DNA of 64,000 bases from the NCBI GenBank assembly GCA_963969495.1, contig OZ018323.1, positions 81,230,919 through 81,294,918 of the forward strand. Reading direction: 5' to 3'. The stretch is from Ceratothoa steindachneri. Its lineage: Eukaryota > Arthropoda > Malacostraca > Isopoda > Cymothoidae. Positions 59,945-62,330 of this stretch are shown here, piece by piece. The stretch's first letter is position 1. Each line of letters starts with the position of its first letter. Below the pieces are notes generated by a model. The model was not told where the DNA came from. It saw only the letters and a program-made list of their open reading frames with translations, and ran no database searches. A program made the translations under genes and the position numbers.

Positions 59945-62330
59945 TACACATACATTTTCCCCTATATTCCAAGTTACCTGAATTCGTGGAAGAAGTAGAG
60001 AGATGCACCCTCCGGTGTTCAACCGGAGGTGCCGCGAGAGCCAAATAAGGATAAACTCTTTTAACCTGATCTGTCATATCCTTTAAAGCAATGGTTTTCA
60101 ACCGGGGGTGCCGCAATAGCTAAATAAGGATAAACTCTATTAAACTGATGAGTCATATCCTTTAGAGCAGTGGTTTTCAAACGGGGGTGCCGCGAGAGAC
60201 AACTAAGTTTAAACTCTTTTTACCTTATCAGTCATTTCCTTTAGAACAATGGTTTTCAACCAGGGAGTCGCAAGAGCTTGTAAGGATAAACTCTATAAAC
60301 CTGATCAGTCATATCCTTTAGAGTAGTGGTTTTCAACCGAGGTCCTGCGACAGCCAACTAAGGATAAACTCTTTTAACCTGATAAGTCATATCCTTTAGA
60401 GCAGTGTTTTTCAACCGGGCTGCCCCGAGAGCCAACTATGGATAAACTATTTTAATCCGATCAGTCATATCCTTTAGAGCAATGTTTTTCAACCGGGGTA
60501 CCGTCCGGGTCAACTAAGGATAAACTCTTTTAACCTGATCAGTCATATACTTTAGAGCAGTGGTTTTCCACCGGGTTGCTGCGAGAGCCAACTAAGGATA
60601 AACTCTTTTAATCTGATCAGTCATATCCTTTAGAGCAGTGGTTTTCAACCGGGGTGCGCGAGAGGCAACTAAAAATAAACTCTTTTAACCTGATCAGTCT
60701 TATCCTTTAGATCAGTGGTTTTCAACCGGGGGTGCCTCAATAGCCAATTAATCAGTTTTAAAATGTCTAAAATGCCCTAAAATATGTAATTCCAACATTT
60801 AAAAAAAAAAAATTATGACACTGTAGAGTATTTTGAATCTAGTTTCTCTTCATTGTGCAACATAAAAAGCAACGCAAAGGGAAATATTGTGGATAGTGAA
60901 TGAAACAAGGGCAACATACCAAAGTCTCGTGCTCTCAATTATTTCAATAATTTTGGAAAAAAAACGCAGAAAAAAATAACAAACGCATTATCAATTAACA
61001 AGCATATTATCTGCCCTTACCACGTTCAAAACTTTCAAAAACATATTAAAAAGCAAAATGGTTTCCATCCGACCGACAGACAGACATAAAACTTATAGTG
61101 TCGCACGCGACTAAATATGAGAGTTGCCTTGTCAACTCTACGTCCCAATATTAAAGAATTATGTGATGCTCATCAGATTCAAATTTCCCCTTAAACTTTT
61201 AAAGGTAATATTTATTATTTTTCAAATTTGTATTTCTTTTTTTAAATTACATTAAACAACTGTCAATCGTGTTAAATTTTGAAGGGCTCTCCACGTAATT
61301 AAGTATTTATACGTAAATTATTTTATATTGGGGTGCCACGGCTACTGTTAGATTGAAATTAGGGTGCTACTAGCACAAATAAGGTTGAAAATCACTGCTT
61401 TAGAGAAAGAAAAACAACTAAGTTCTCCCACACCATTAAGAGATCAGCATTTGGAGCTTGAAAGGAAACATTGACAGATTTATTCTTGAATTATTCGAAA
61501 ACCAGAAGTGAAATGAAAGAAATTCTTTTCATGGGAAATAATTTCGTGAACAATGTTTTACATACTATCTTCTACCTTTGTAGAAATTAATAAAAAATAG
61601 GCCTTCACTTCATGCGATTGTGCTAAGTTATTGAACCAAAAATTGGAATGTTAATGGCTTCATATTCTCACTCATTATTCTGAATGTCTCTAAATTCTTC
61701 TTGTCTCAGGGAACCGAAGTTAAAGCACTTTGATCTTTCAGAGATTAAACAATCCATTCGCAACAAACCCTCAGAAAGGTCAAATTGTCTTTTGTGTTTG
61801 TTTGTCCTTTTAAAATTTATGGTTGGGGTGATTCTTCCATAAGAAAAACCCAAACCTGGGATCCTGAATGGAGTTAGGGTCTATGGCTCTTTTGGAGTAA
61901 TTCATTGTATGCCTACTTTTCATTGAAATGAAATGTACAAAAAACAGCGCTGATCCTCGTTCGACTGTGAGAATCTTCGCGCTATAATGATCAGACAAAA
62001 AAACTTAGTTAATTAATGACTCCATTTGAAGTATGTAAATGAAATTTTAGCAGAGAGACGCACAATATTTCATCATTGTTGACCCAGAGTGACACTCACA
62101 ACCAGACGGGTTGGGAATTAATGGTTAAAGCGTCCATAACAAATTACATCTACCAAAAGTGCTAAAACTAATTCAAATATTATTTTTTTAATAGGTATGA
62201 AATCTACAATGTCGATGTTTGGGCTTTCATCATTGCAGTCACAATTATCCTATATGTCGTCTTATTCTTTTTCATCTGGACTTGCTTTCGGGTTTTCTTT
62301 AAAAAATGTTTCAAAAGAAAACAAGATTAA
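4818..62330 (+). CDS. UGT: UDP-glucuronosyltransferase (UGT), 10 coding exons, 516 aa
   Basis: A membrane-bound glycosyltransferase of the GT1 family, which transfers a sugar from a UDP-sugar to small lipophilic acceptors in the ER lumen (phase II detoxification). Ten exons join in consistent phases (0,0,2,2,0,2,1,2,2 at the nine junctions) to 1551 nt. Residues 1-25 form a signal peptide. His39 in GGKSH sits where UGTs place the catalytic base, and Asp137 (FFSDCF) fits the partner Asp. The sequon NLT is at 91-93. The 44-residue UGT signature runs from Trp343 to Gln386 with ITHAG in its core. A membrane segment spans about 480-500, and the tail ends KRKQD, a KxKxx retrieval signal. Length is normal for the family (about 515-530). 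No stops or frameshifts occur in the exons despite 57 kb of transposon-filled introns, so the gene is probably active. The acceptor specificity and the sugar used cannot be read from sequence. Confidence 0.93.
5346..6887 (+). CDS. LINE ORF1, zinc-knuckle nucleic-acid-binding protein
   Basis: An intact 513-codon gag-like ORF1. Such proteins bind the element RNA and form the RNP. The N-terminal half holds an RRM-like region (TEVIKFKEYTHVFKVVF). Three CCHC-type knuckles follow at about residues 176-227: CFKCYKHNEHTTKSC, CSVCSRSGHVWREC and CVNCKGEHSAMAMSC; only the middle one has exact C-x2-C-x4-H-x4-C spacing. A Lys/Glu-rich coiled stretch and a Pro/Ser-rich linker come next. The C-terminal ~100 residues are basic and conserved-looking. 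It stops 10 nt before the ORF2 ATG, typical of this LINE layout. It is intact although ORF2 is damaged. Confidence 0.85.
   Translation: MTDDALRVSLRTLPEKTKPDRGDVFSVAYSELDVALVRLIDTPLGYTAICQNEKNAEVLASAKADSVFKVINLTPKIPPQIQAHRSVVCRSLDPWVGHHTTPEITSEIEANHSWAKVTEVIKFKEYTHVFKVVFQDTSMAQKAKESGLLLFHVRVCPEQIEREEFTQVQTCFKCYKHNEHTTKSCPQTTDVCSVCSRSGHVWRECRSQTKRCVNCKGEHSAMAMSCPAKKEAIRKEKQRKRDEEEKKSNMSYDKVAKAAVKEASAHPTFLKVENEQSTKIMCCIYYAHIANLTRPGSFKKELNQMLLKNGMDEMWFPENPPLEEVLRVKMQPPQIPKLSAPEQPIKSHKVNTEPTSVPPPTPNPSTKEFEEPATPNSSTGAVKKSKSRHCSRSKRSPNRKGTRSASSSKEDNHAYHGKRIHLKIYTTHDAPFPEVNTPKDVSDGVMTGRYKWEFSEDVPERVVEEALILGMVRLNKEAFVSLTASEFNKKRSGRSRSPPASPSTPKKLVNRTD
6898..9631 (+). pseudogene. LINE ORF2, endonuclease plus reverse transcriptase, broken
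   Basis: An APE-type endonuclease spans about 6898-7600, with the motifs DGVAIAVKKG, GGDLNAR and SDH (catalytic His). The reverse transcriptase runs from about 8200 to 9100, with FRPISLLEVAGKVFEKI, the HGFRRGRGT region, AFDKVW, GVPQGGCLSPLL and the active-site FTDD. The C-terminal part (LLQRVQNKGVLL) resembles I/Jockey-type ends. Two lesions are visible: a frame change near a poly-A run around 7075-7097, and a TAG at 7616-7618 in an otherwise continuous frame. The RT catalytic residues are present. Confidence 0.85.
9946..10424. other. intron 1 spacer, no recognised gene
   Basis: No convincing coding signal. The stretch 10133-10410 reads open in two minus-strand frames without any domain I can name. 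It lies where the body of the transposon ending at 10710 would be expected and may be its decayed interior. Confidence 0.4.
10425..10710 (+). repeat. long terminal repeat arm of a Tc1-like family (orphan copy)
   Basis: Shares a roughly 240-bp pattern with four other places: 28318-28530 (reverse), 31010-31239, 51546-51800 (reverse) and 55490-55737. Shared pieces include TCTAGTTTTGGATGC, CAATTTTCATGGAAATT and TTCAAGAAAAT. At 28318-31239 and 51546-55737 two copies face each other around a transposase relic, so they are terminal inverted repeats. This one ends at a TA (10711-10712) and has no partner that I found. Confidence 0.6.
10711..12185. other. intron 1 spacer, no recognised gene
   Basis: Non-coding sequence with a poly-A run (10719-10730) and a C run near 11287-11300. 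No motif or repeat family that I can name. Confidence 0.4.
12190..12800 (+). pseudogene. decayed Tc1/mariner-type transposase fragment
   Basis: The frame at about 12405-12580 reads KNFRQDKAVNSQNNRWLA then FPVQIMMVGAVSSEGQVVHA. These are the two strands around the first catalytic Asp region of a DDE_3 transposase. Downstream, other frames read LPDNFFGHITP where a WPPNSPDLNP-like block is expected. Stops interrupt throughout. No terminal repeats were found, so this is a stranded fragment just left of the (AT)n run at 12852. Confidence 0.6.
12852..12923. repeat. (AT)n microsatellite
   Basis: About 36 uninterrupted TA dinucleotides. The adjacent transposon at 12924 uses its last TA as target site, showing how such runs attract TA-targeting elements. 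Confidence 0.95.
12924..14712 (+). mobile_element. IS630/Tc1-superfamily transposon with ~210-bp inverted repeats
   Basis: The left arm (12924-13134) and the reverse complement of the right arm (14502-14712) match over about 210 bp, including GTTAACCG, TTTGAATTAGTATAACTC and TTTGCGCAAGGAAGTAAAAT. Both ends lie next to TA (12922-12923 and 14713-14714), and the ends read GGTGTCC. The transposase relic between them is in sense orientation. The (AT)n run abuts the left end, and the CR1-like LINE begins directly at the right end. Confidence 0.85.
13610..14400 (+). pseudogene. transposase of the long-TIR element, frameshifted
   Basis: A DDE_3 transposase. The first catalytic Asp is in VIGDKA, and the second lies in WWIQDGAPAH. 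The third region (EWPPKMP) is hit by a frameshift in a run of six C at about 14160. After the shift CPDLTPCDYF appears, followed by further breaks near 14200. The N-terminal DNA-binding part, upstream of 13610, reads only in pieces. The residues between the lesions are well kept, so inactivation looks recent. Confidence 0.8.
14940..17470 (-). pseudogene. CR1-like ORF2, endonuclease and reverse transcriptase, inactive
   Basis: The endonuclease part (17389-17087) has MWDFNTQVAWE where CR1 elements have GDFN. The RT N-terminal region (16906-16364) includes FFGYVNSRKP. The RT core (16271-15180) reads FKKGDRSQPSNYRPINLT, SQHGFRRQRSCLTNL, YLDFQKAFD, GVPQGSVLGPLLF and then FAGDTK, where the active site should be FADD, so one catalytic Asp is Gly. 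The C-terminal part ends RATKLIPSI, and a terminal segment lies at 15143-14940. At least three frame changes break the ORF. Confidence 0.85.
17615..18940 (-). pseudogene. CR1-like ORF1 with zinc-binding N-terminus and SGNH-esterase domain
   Basis: Read on the minus strand. An N-terminal Cys cluster (HNCTACQ, then WCVDFPEGCYSKCSPES and a CxxC pair around 18780-18660, across a frameshift) looks like a zinc finger. A Lys-rich low-complexity linker follows. The esterase-like domain starts near 18270 with VTLLGDLQTRDL, has the GND-type block SGNDFY and the late His in KRHKVHLF. CR1/L2 ORF1 proteins carry such esterases. Here the nucleophile position of the GDS motif reads Leu (TTG instead of TCG), a single transition that would abolish hydrolase activity. 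Confidence 0.7.
18951..19710. other. GC-richer stretch, possible CR1 5' UTR, no gene supported
   Basis: More GC-rich than the surrounding intron up to about 19330, which would fit the 5' untranslated region of the CR1-like LINE on the minus strand. I cannot set the border. No domain is readable. Confidence 0.35.
19711..19790. repeat. (GA)n run followed by GAGAGACC-type tandem
   Basis: About 14 GA dinucleotides grade into five near-copies of a 10-bp unit GAGAGACCGA. Simple-sequence DNA in UGT intron 1. Confidence 0.9.
20228..20500 (+). CDS. UGT: UGT exon 2: N-terminal domain
   Basis: Encodes residues 57-147 (ITIVAPYKF to AYIHEKK). The acceptor CAG at 20225-20227 and the donor GTAAGT at 20501 are both canonical, in phase 0 on each side. 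It contains the sequon NLT (91-93) and the FFSDCF segment whose Asp137 fits the catalytic Asp of UGTs. The 273-nt length is an exact multiple of three. Sequence upstream of 20228 is also open in this frame but is intronic by homology. Confidence 0.92.
20930..21080 (+). repeat. unnamed interspersed repeat, copy a
   Basis: Aligns by eye with 23215-23345. Shared landmarks include TTTATTGCC, a TTTTTCAAA/TTTTTCAAAA block, GGCCCTAAGGAAA versus GGCTCCAAAGGAAA, and AGGGGTATATTACC versus AGGGGTTTATTACC. Both lie in UGT intron 2 in the same orientation. The family is not recognised, and the edges are approximate. Confidence 0.5.
21263..21519 (+). mobile_element. mariner 5' fragment (copy 3)
   Basis: Begins after a TA (21261-21262) with CGAGGGGCGGTCAATAAG, the same terminus as at 614 and 2352. 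It follows the family through the 5' UTR. The start codon region is lost by a short deletion near 21430, and the transposase frame then resumes (AVIKFLTKEGKNAK) to VYTDT, where homology ends abruptly at about 21519. Truncated at the 3' side and inactive. Confidence 0.8.
21520..22029. other. intron 2 spacer, possible retroelement debris
   Basis: A frame from 21618 to 21905 is open but carries no motif that I recognise. Given the BEL/Pao-like scrap just downstream, it may be an unrecognisable part of the same insertion. Confidence 0.3.
22030..22185 (+). pseudogene. BEL/Pao-like pol fragment (short)
   Basis: The reading KEAYGLIFENQLKEDILEEI resembles the conserved segment ahead of the reverse transcriptase in BEL/Pao retrotransposons, where a YxxIFxxQLxxGIIEEV-like pattern precedes the HxVxR region. 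Here VSHVP follows, then a stop. Only about 50 codons are readable. A chance match cannot be excluded. Confidence 0.4.
22186..23214. other. intron 2 spacer, no recognised gene
   Basis: AT-rich with no motif that I can name. The segment 22590-22700 has a few tRNA-like words (GAGTTCAAATC on the minus strand) but no cloverleaf that I could build. Confidence 0.35.
23215..23345 (+). repeat. unnamed interspersed repeat, copy b
   Basis: Partner of 20930-21080 (landmarks given there). Diverged by many substitutions and small indels. Family unknown. Confidence 0.5.
23851..24915. mobile_element. solo LTR-like element, copy 1
   Basis: A 1065-bp block repeated at 58867-59900 in the same orientation with high similarity end to end. 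GTGAT lies on both sides (23846-23850 and 24916-24920), a fitting 5-bp target duplication. Inside are a TATATA box-like site near 24097, a GC-rich transcript-start region and AATAAA near 24706, as in U3-R-U5. It ends CGACA. No internal retrotransposon domain lies next to it, so it looks like the product of LTR-LTR recombination. An alternative is a large non-autonomous element of another class. Confidence 0.65.
24921..26435. other. intron 2 spacer, no recognised gene
   Basis: Contains a short (CT)n run near 25301-25321. Otherwise AT-rich without coding or repeat signals that I can support. Confidence 0.4.
26515..26572. repeat. tandem duplication of 26-bp unit inside the mariner
   Basis: The string TAGGTTAGCCTTACTCATTC followed by GACTAC occurs twice, at 26515-26540 and 26547-26572, separated by six bases. 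The TTAGGTTAGG word just before it resembles the arthropod telomere unit but is far too short to mean anything. Confidence 0.8.
26640..27620 (+). pseudogene. mariner transposase relic
   Basis: Starts around 26640 with MTEMSLEESGIRVLIRYCYK. It is broken by stops and frame changes in the middle. A continuous frame at 27259-27534 reads YQQDNARPHTA, the second catalytic Asp, then HPPFSPDAVPSDYGL, which places the third Asp in a DD34D-like arrangement (PD of SPD). It ends with a C-terminal Trp-rich portion in another frame. It sits inside the inverted repeats in sense orientation. Confidence 0.8.
27755..27948 (+). CDS. UGT: UGT exon 3
   Basis: Encodes residues 148-211 plus two bases of 212. It begins VPLIYISPNTMISPHSEKIG after the acceptor TTTCCAAAG and follows on from HEKK of exon 2, as in other UGTs. 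The donor GTTAGT at 27949 gives phase 2. Joining to exon 4 (first base C) makes Asp212 and the sequence FNRD-MENKCREM, which matches the family. A stronger-looking GTATGT at 27998 would give phase 0 and does not fit the exon 4 acceptor. Confidence 0.8.
28630..29450 (-). pseudogene. Tc1/mariner-type transposase relic (copy A)
   Basis: On the minus strand, 28891-28697 reads VHLRGKVSAEVYKNLIQEHG, FLRTLEVRKSVFMNYN and TVKQLLDAENK. These are the segments around the second catalytic Asp of Tc1-type transposases, where the usual QDN reads MNYN, so the Asp is lost. Upstream on the same strand (28990-29450) the DNA-binding region is visible only in fragments. Copy B carries the same gene at 53790-54155 and 55110-55440. 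Confidence 0.65.
29592..30760 (+). pseudogene. Tc1 transposase, DD34E type, with several stops
   Basis: The N-terminal paired-like helix-turn-helix (KKIAKVVALREDAGMSVREI, STVGQMLKK) lies at 29740-29900. The second HTH continues to 30095, where a stop falls. MNVKRLTWAKKYKEWTKDDW and FPDETHFEIH (first Asp) follow. A stop at 30327 and a shift precede the QQDNFPRH block (second Asp) at about 30450. A stop in the LPxLNLIENLW block near 30545 interrupts the Glu region. The protein can be followed to about 30750 (KRKGGHISY). The sequence is otherwise little decayed. Confidence 0.85.
30805..30894. repeat. 90-bp near-perfect palindrome (foldback)
   Basis: The left arm TAGTGAAACCACTGTATA and its mirror TATACAGTGGTTTCACTA enclose a centre reading TTACGAGACTAGTCTCGTAA. 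Three or four mismatches lie along 45-bp arms. It lies after the Tc1 stop and before its right terminal repeat, so it is either a miniature foldback that inserted there or a hairpin belonging to the element. Confidence 0.85.
31556..31651 (+). CDS. UGT: UGT exon 4
   Basis: Encodes the end of codon 212 to the first two bases of 244 (MENKCREMHLWSPETPSIDI to TIIN). The acceptor TTTACAACAG is good, and the donor GTGTCC at 31652 is weaker. ETPSIDILQASASLTIIN matches the conserved PSxxELxxxASLxLVNS segment of UGTs. The last two bases AG plus C from exon 5 restore the Ser of that motif. Confidence 0.85.
31658..32645. other. intron 4 spacer
   Basis: No gene recognised. At 32370-32470 the sequence is rich in AACCTAA and TAACCTAATC words, resembling degenerate (TTAGG)n on the minus strand, but not a true array. 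A mixed-frame stretch at 31774-32310 is open without motifs. Confidence 0.4.
32646..34175 (-). mobile_element. Tc1-like transposon, heavily decayed, antisense
   Basis: 1530 bp flanked by TA (32644-32645 and 34176-34177). The left end reads CAGTCATGGTCAAAAGTTTT, and the reverse complement of the right end reads CGGTCATGGCCAAAAGCTTT. On the minus strand, pieces of a Tc1 transposase remain: SSGRPRSSKERQE near 33670, VDRDPQVEKGCRDFS near 33520, and MPKRIEAALKN near 32870, which matches the usual C-terminal end of this family. Many stops lie between. Confidence 0.8.
34178..34539. other. intron 4 spacer before exon 5
   Basis: Contains a run of about 12 G near 34425-34436. No gene. Confidence 0.5.
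34540..34633 (+). CDS. UGT: UGT exon 5
   Basis: Encodes residues 244-275, VRTLESPVKMIPPNLLYAGG then IHIKDPKPLPK. The GGIHI motif and the KPLP linker are hallmarks of the junction between the N- and C-terminal domains of animal UGTs. Acceptor TTATTTCAG and donor GTAAGT are both strong; it enters in phase 2 and leaves in phase 0. Confidence 0.92.
34634..36410. other. UGT intron 5, no recognised gene
   Basis: 1.8 kb of AT-rich sequence. Short open stretches at 35303-35569 (+) and 35889-36089 (-) show no family motif. No terminal repeats or tandem repeats found. Confidence 0.5.
36411..36502 (+). CDS. UGT: UGT exon 6
   Basis: Encodes residues 276-306 in part: DLDDWLRGSGDDGFILFSLG then TVVKPEEMKE. 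The FSLGT motif belongs to the UDP-sugar domain, where the loop after this strand contacts the nucleotide. Acceptor GTTCTGGCAG, donor GTAAGT; phase 0 in, phase 2 out. Confidence 0.93.
36503..36854. other. UGT intron 6 (352 bp)
   Basis: The shortest intron of the gene, with canonical GTAAGT and TTTTCAG ends and no transposon recognised inside. Confidence 0.8.
36855..36988 (+). CDS. UGT: UGT exon 7: start of the UGT signature
   Basis: Encodes residues 306-350 plus one base: RSIIAVFRSLKQRIIWKW, then NVRILPWLSQQDIL. IIWKW and PWLSQQDIL are strongly conserved. The signature begins at Trp343. The donor GTTAGT is the same hexamer used by exon 3. Leaves in phase 1, so the first base of Ala351 is in this exon. 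Confidence 0.93.
36989..37640. other. intron 7 spacer
   Basis: AT-rich with a short TAA/TAAT repeat near 37049. No gene recognised. Confidence 0.45.
37640..38310 (+). pseudogene. Tc1-like transposase relic
   Basis: The frame at 37678-37950 reads IVGARRIGHSSCETVRVFNN then YTISRVYREYL, the helix-turn-helix of a Tc1-type transposase. Further on, SSIPVWNVFTWD around 38180 matches the SSVMVWG-type strand after the first Asp. No catalytic triad remains readable. The left inverted repeat of the large element starts at about 38317, so that element probably landed in this relic. Confidence 0.55.
38317..38918. repeat. left terminal inverted repeat of the large transposon
   Basis: Matches the reverse complement of 44387-44973. 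Landmarks in order: CGAAAGCCAGTTATATTTTC, TAGCTAAATCTTGGTTATC, TTAACCACCACCTAAGGA, TGTTGAATAATACTGTGTTT and GGTGGCGGTGGCCATCTT. The arms differ by roughly one base in six, so the insertion is old. Confidence 0.85.
39254..39490. repeat. 237-bp foldback (hairpin) element
   Basis: The left arm AAACATTCATAATTCCTCAC is mirrored by GTGAGGAGTTATGAATGTTT at the right. The pairing continues inward through GGGCTAGAGACTT, TTTTTGTTTTGAC and TTTTGCCGAAA, leaving a loop of about 20 bases near 39365. It lies just inside the left arm of the large transposon and is probably a separate miniature insertion. Confidence 0.85.
39500..40329. other. AT-rich interior of the large transposon
   Basis: No ORF or motif recognised. 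It may be part of the original element upstream of its ORF, or a further insertion. Confidence 0.35.
40330..40415. repeat. (AT)n microsatellite
   Basis: About 43 TA dinucleotides. It marks the left side of the retrotransposon-derived stretch that follows. Confidence 0.95.
40440..41420 (+). pseudogene. Gypsy-like gag remnant
   Basis: The frames at 40975-41190 and 41195-41440 read HEYLWEELKHGFKVEFERSQ, then ELLNTQEMGDRRPTRFLEHL and HFDPLITEIFMRGI. This is the order ELK..F..S, ELGDRxPSxxLxxL and LLRELFLxRLP seen in gag proteins of arthropod Gypsy-type LTR retrotransposons. Upstream (40742-40965) a Ser/Thr-rich stretch ends LPIMFPAFDAS, where such gags have a KLPPFW-like block. No protease, RT or integrase follows: at about 41420 the transposon ORF resumes. 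Degenerate and inactive. Confidence 0.6.
41440..44270 (+). pseudogene. transposon ORF with XPG/PIN-like nuclease motifs, many lesions
   Basis: Pieces in all three plus frames line up in order: LGLKKIICVFDQALYAKAAE (41885), IPGVMNGR, LFDRIPVDQAIEETVNRDT (42408), GKYYLTAEYRSMYIRQLREL (42510), LADRNVF-like block, AHPLGPLLWALANADGSLRK (43000), FDIYRQTSIKDAERLSRG (43270), EADTRLILHALAAAH (43566), VIITAEDTNVMV (43622), GLNAFTSCDTVNAFAG (43790), and LPSSRDSLFMHA (44062). The EADT, EDTNVM (expected DTDVM) and SCDTVxAFAG blocks have the spacing of the acidic residues and glycine-aspartate motif of XPG/FEN/PIN-type nucleases. The same protein architecture is widespread in metazoan repeats. At least eight frameshifts or stops make it a pseudogene. 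The nuclease reading is inference from motif spacing. Confidence 0.6.
44387..44973. repeat. right terminal inverted repeat of the large transposon
   Basis: Partner of 38317-38918; includes GATGGCCACCGCCACCATAG and TAACCAAGATTTAGCTGGGC. Its outer edge fades near 44973. Confidence 0.85.
45010..45065 (-). repeat. possible tRNA-derived SINE fragment
   Basis: On the minus strand GTAGCTCAGCGAAGAGC followed about 20 nt later by GGCTTCGATTCCC resembles the A and B boxes of a tRNA promoter. No cloverleaf or SINE body was established. Confidence 0.3.
45329..45548 (+). CDS. UGT: UGT exon 8: core of the UGT signature
   Basis: Encodes residues 351-424 in part. AHPNIRLFITHAGLLSIQEA, then MPVFADQNFNINQ, completes the nucleotide-sugar binding signature. 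His361 and the Asp-Gln pair at 385-386 are the residues expected to touch UDP and the sugar. Acceptor TTCCGCAG, donor GTGAAG; in at phase 1, out at phase 2. It is the longest coding block after exon 2 and more GC-rich than its surroundings. Confidence 0.95.
45549..47700. other. UGT intron 8, left part, no recognised gene
   Basis: Contains repeated GTACTT and GAGTAT words (45570-45950) that may be an old degenerate repeat. A frame at 46338-46592 and the overlapping frames at 47284-47657 show no recognisable domain. Confidence 0.4.
47707..48835. repeat. degenerate 21-bp minisatellite, ~50 copies
   Basis: A tandem array with unit close to GGTTCGAACACTTTGAAAGGA. Copies differ by several substitutions and occasional one-base indels. 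Because 21 is a multiple of three, several frames on both strands stay open for 60-120 codons with heptad-like repeats (GGSNTLK on plus, FEPPFKV on minus). These are artefacts of the repeat rather than genes. Confidence 0.93.
48836..49963. other. UGT intron 8, right part, no recognised gene
   Basis: No motif or repeat family recognised. The ATG-initiated frame at 49920 runs into exon 9 but is intronic before 49964. Confidence 0.45.
49964..50107 (+). CDS. UGT: UGT exon 9
   Basis: Encodes residues 424-472 in part: VRATMARRSELMRDWPMSPK, then EAVTFWTEYVIRHDGAKYLR and SPLILLH. The RDxPMSPxxxAxxWxEYVIRHxGAxHLR pattern is diagnostic of animal UGTs. Acceptor TTTTGGCAG, donor GTAAGT; in at phase 2, out at phase 2. 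Confidence 0.95.
50108..51545. other. UGT intron 9, first part
   Basis: No gene recognised; one perfect hairpin (50607-50638) is listed separately. Confidence 0.45.
50607..50638. repeat. perfect 12-bp hairpin
   Basis: AACTGGTCTAGG, an 8-nt loop, then CCTAGACCAGTT. Perfect pairing; no T-run or known motif follows. The function is unknown. Confidence 0.9.
51938..52740 (-). pseudogene. 5'-truncated CR1-like LINE (3' end of reverse transcriptase)
   Basis: Read on the minus strand: KTKTLLVSRSRINEPPHPPL near 52650, a fragment about LVLYVRR.. and LFSLFLSIVLQFGYPH near 52400, then RATRFADGQHPHALCIPHCR and FSVRSSSGMIF (52185-52070). This is the C-terminal end of CR1/L2-type ORF2, where ..RTxxYxxSFFPRxxxLWNxLP is usual. 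It ends at 51938 in four to five TTTA repeats, the usual CR1-type 3' tail. 5' truncation is typical of LINE insertion. Confidence 0.65.
52741..53689. other. intron 9 spacer within the interrupted element
   Basis: Not present in copy A, so part of a later insertion. A direct duplication of about 65 bp spacing is visible near 53390-53475 (CGTGCAGACTT occurs twice). No gene. Confidence 0.35.
53690..54155 (-). pseudogene. Tc1-like transposase relic (copy B), part 1
   Basis: Aligns with 28548-28935 of copy A: GGCAATTG near the start, GTGATTTTATTCCAT-like, ACAGAGTATCTT and CTCACGTACTTCCAAT are shared. Badly decayed; no long frame on the coding (minus) strand. Confidence 0.55.
54156..55080. mobile_element. 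insertion within copy B, possibly a solo LTR
   Basis: GC-richer than its surroundings at the left, with a late AGTAAA/TATTTTTG region at 54904-54920 that could be a polyadenylation site. Copy A lacks this block. It does not match the solo LTRs at 23851 or 58867. The ends are not defined. Confidence 0.3.
55738..56660. other. intron 9 spacer
   Basis: AT-rich; no gene or repeat recognised. Confidence 0.45.
56664..56735 (+). repeat. tRNA-like sequence, probably a SINE head or tRNA pseudogene
   Basis: CTCTCG at the start can pair with CGAGAG at the end, as in an acceptor stem. TTGGCCTAGTGAGC resembles an A box and GGGTTCATTTC a B box at the right distance. The anticodon stem is imperfect, so a functional tRNA is unlikely. 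Confidence 0.35.
56736..58439. other. intron 9 spacer
   Basis: May include the body of a SINE after 56735. The open stretches at 56762-57073 and 57463-57701 show no domain. Confidence 0.4.
58440..58745. repeat. ~78-bp satellite, first segment (4 copies)
   Basis: Four units of the same repeat as 60005-60712, each with ATCCTTTAG, AGTGGTTTTCAACC and GCCGCGAGAGCC in order. The array is cut at about 58745 by an (AT)n run and a solo LTR. Confidence 0.85.
58805..58866. repeat. (AT)n microsatellite
   Basis: About 30 TA dinucleotides directly before the second solo LTR, with TATAT as its likely target site. Confidence 0.95.
58867..59900. mobile_element. solo LTR-like element, copy 2
   Basis: Matches 23851-24915 throughout. 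Shared pieces include ATTCCACGTGGAATT-like start, GGTAGCCTCGAACCGCGT, GAGGCAGACACAGAGTTGAG-like, AGAAGCTCCGAGCG, AATAAAATTATATTTTTGT and the ACGACA end. TATAT on both sides (58862-58866 and 59901-59905) fits a 5-bp duplication but lies in (AT)n sequence, so it is weak evidence. It splits the satellite array. Confidence 0.65.
59901..59941. repeat. (AT)n microsatellite
   Basis: About 20 TA dinucleotides directly after the solo LTR; probably the continuation of the run at 58805 split by the insertion. Confidence 0.95.
60005..60712. repeat. ~78-bp satellite, second segment (9 copies) built from a hAT end
   Basis: Each unit holds CTTTAGAG, then CAGTGGTTTTCAACCGGGGT, then GCCGCGAGAGCCAACTAAGG and a TAAACTCTTTTAACCTGATC spacer. 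CTTTAGAG followed by CAGTGGTTTTCAACC is the target site plus left terminus of the hAT-like element at 60713-61397. The unit therefore consists of a transposon end and its flank, amplified in tandem. Confidence 0.85.
60713..61397. mobile_element. hAT-like non-autonomous element, 685 bp
   Basis: Starts CAGTGGTTTTCAACC and ends GGTTGAAAATCACTG, a 15-bp inverted repeat with one mismatch. 8-bp flanks read CTTTAGAT (60705-60712) and CTTTAGAG (61398-61405). TIR and 8-bp duplication are those of hAT elements. The inside is AT-rich with a poly-A run and no transposase. Confidence 0.8.
61406..62194. other. last part of UGT intron 9
   Basis: No gene or repeat recognised. Confidence 0.5.
62195..62330 (+). 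CDS. UGT: UGT exon 10: membrane anchor and ER tail, stop codon
   Basis: Encodes residues 472-516: YEIYNVDVW, a hydrophobic run (AFIIAVTIILYVVLFFFIW), then CFRVFFKKCFKRKQD and TAA at 62328-62330. The short basic tail after a single membrane segment places the enzyme body in the ER lumen, with KRKQD as cytosolic KxKxx signal. Acceptor TTTTTTTAATAG; TG from exon 9 plus G makes Trp472. Confidence 0.93.
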
